A stretch of 64,000 nucleotides of DNA, from contig OX463848.1 of assembly GCA_949825065.1 (NCBI GenBank), forward strand, positions 40,345,380 to 40,409,379, written 5' to 3'. The notes beneath the pieces are model-generated. The model worked only from the letters and a program-made list of their open reading frames with translations. It searched no databases and was not told the origin of the DNA. How positions within the stretch are numbered: position 1 is the stretch's first letter; every line of letters begins with the position of its first letter. Positions 63,560-64,000 of the stretch are shown here, piece by piece. The stretch comes from Odontocerum albicorne. Its lineage: Eukaryota; Arthropoda; Insecta; Trichoptera; Odontoceridae. The position numbers and the translations under genes are program-made.

Positions 63560-64000
63560 TATGTTTAGTAAGCATATTTTATAAGAAAACCGCAGAAAAC
63601 TTGCCAAGAGAAGACGAACTGCAAACAAATATTTGTAAATCTTCCAATATGTGAACAGTAACATATTCGGCTTTAAATCAAGTGTAATTTTTGTGTGTAG
63701 GTACGACCCCTTTTTTCAAGTTTCTTCATTGATGTGTTAAGATGAAAAAAAAACACTCGTATCTTACTGAATACAGTTGTATAGCACTGGATCAAATAAA
63801 TACTGTAGACTAGGTGGATGGTGCCGCTCGTTCCTCGGAGATTCCGGTGTGACTGCTATGAGTTTCGGTTACAGCTAGGTGAAAAGATTCCTTTGTGACT
63901 GGTAGAACTTTGTAGAAATAAAAAAATACTGTTTGATATTTCAGACGAGAATGTATTGTATTATAACACTTATTTTACTTATTTTGCGTCCCTTGTGTTT
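63560..64000. repeat. Repeat R fragment, then unassigned end
   Basis: CCGCAGAAAACTTGCCAAGA and AACATATTCGGCTTTAAATC (63575-63680) match repeat R copies at 48750 and 37230. Beyond 63700 I see no supported feature. Confidence 0.45.

Overview
This window looks like a gene-poor, transposon-dense stretch of an animal nuclear genome, most probably an arthropod and likely an insect. It is AT-rich by eye. It has no prokaryotic features and no operons. It carries mariner/Tc1, piggyBac-like (TTAA), PIF/Harbinger, hAT, Penelope-like, non-LTR and LTR retroelement remnants, tRNA-headed SINEs and many minisatellites. I found no intact protein-coding gene. Nearly every long open reading frame is either chance or a broken transposon gene. 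The one candidate host-gene piece is a possible terminal exon near 53.4 kb. Family names used here (LINE-W, SINE-W, SINE-X, PLE-A, PLE-B, LTR-W, repeat R) are labels local to this report.

Layout. 0-5 kb: LINE-W 3' ends, SINE-W, a Penelope remnant, a TTAA MITE, an LTR-like block and a 62-bp satellite. 5-14.2 kb: two mariner remnants, a 133-bp satellite, a TA-flanked MITE, Penelope ends split by a LINE insertion, a 68-bp satellite, a deleted Tc1/mariner and a Harbinger element with a MADF-type exon. 15-25 kb: LINE-W copies in both orientations, the inverted partner of the 1.4-2.1 kb block, a TTAA MITE, an LTR-W copy and a Tc1/mariner nested in LINE-W. 25-33 kb: a piggyBac-like element with a nested hAT, a LINE reverse transcriptase with an in-frame 39-bp minisatellite and a mariner insertion, a jockey-like fragment, a PLE-A GIY-YIG domain, PLE-B and two TTAA elements. 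33-44.4 kb: foldback and Harbinger MITEs, SINEs, a second PLE-A/PLE-B composite, two LTR-W solo LTRs and a third copy of the piggyBac-like family. 45-52 kb: LINE C-termini and mostly unassigned AT-rich DNA. 52-64 kb: a 34-bp and a 77-bp minisatellite, the second TA MITE, SINE/LINE tails, a long hairpin, a degenerate mariner, a solo LTR inside an RTE-like fragment, and further LINE fragments.

The strongest results come from comparing copies inside the window. Several insertions can be dated relative to each other, and confirmed with target-site duplications and paralogous empty sites: hAT in piggyBac-like, Harbinger MITE in repeat R, solo LTR in PLE-B, solo LTR in an RTE-like gene, mariner in LINE, and Tc1/mariner in LINE-W. 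SINE-W shares its 3' tail with LINE-W, which suggests LINE-W mobilised it. The Harbinger pair shows a MADF-bearing element next to its deletion-derived MITE. The Penelope termini carry hammerhead-ribozyme-like cores. I saw no convincing new host-encoded system.
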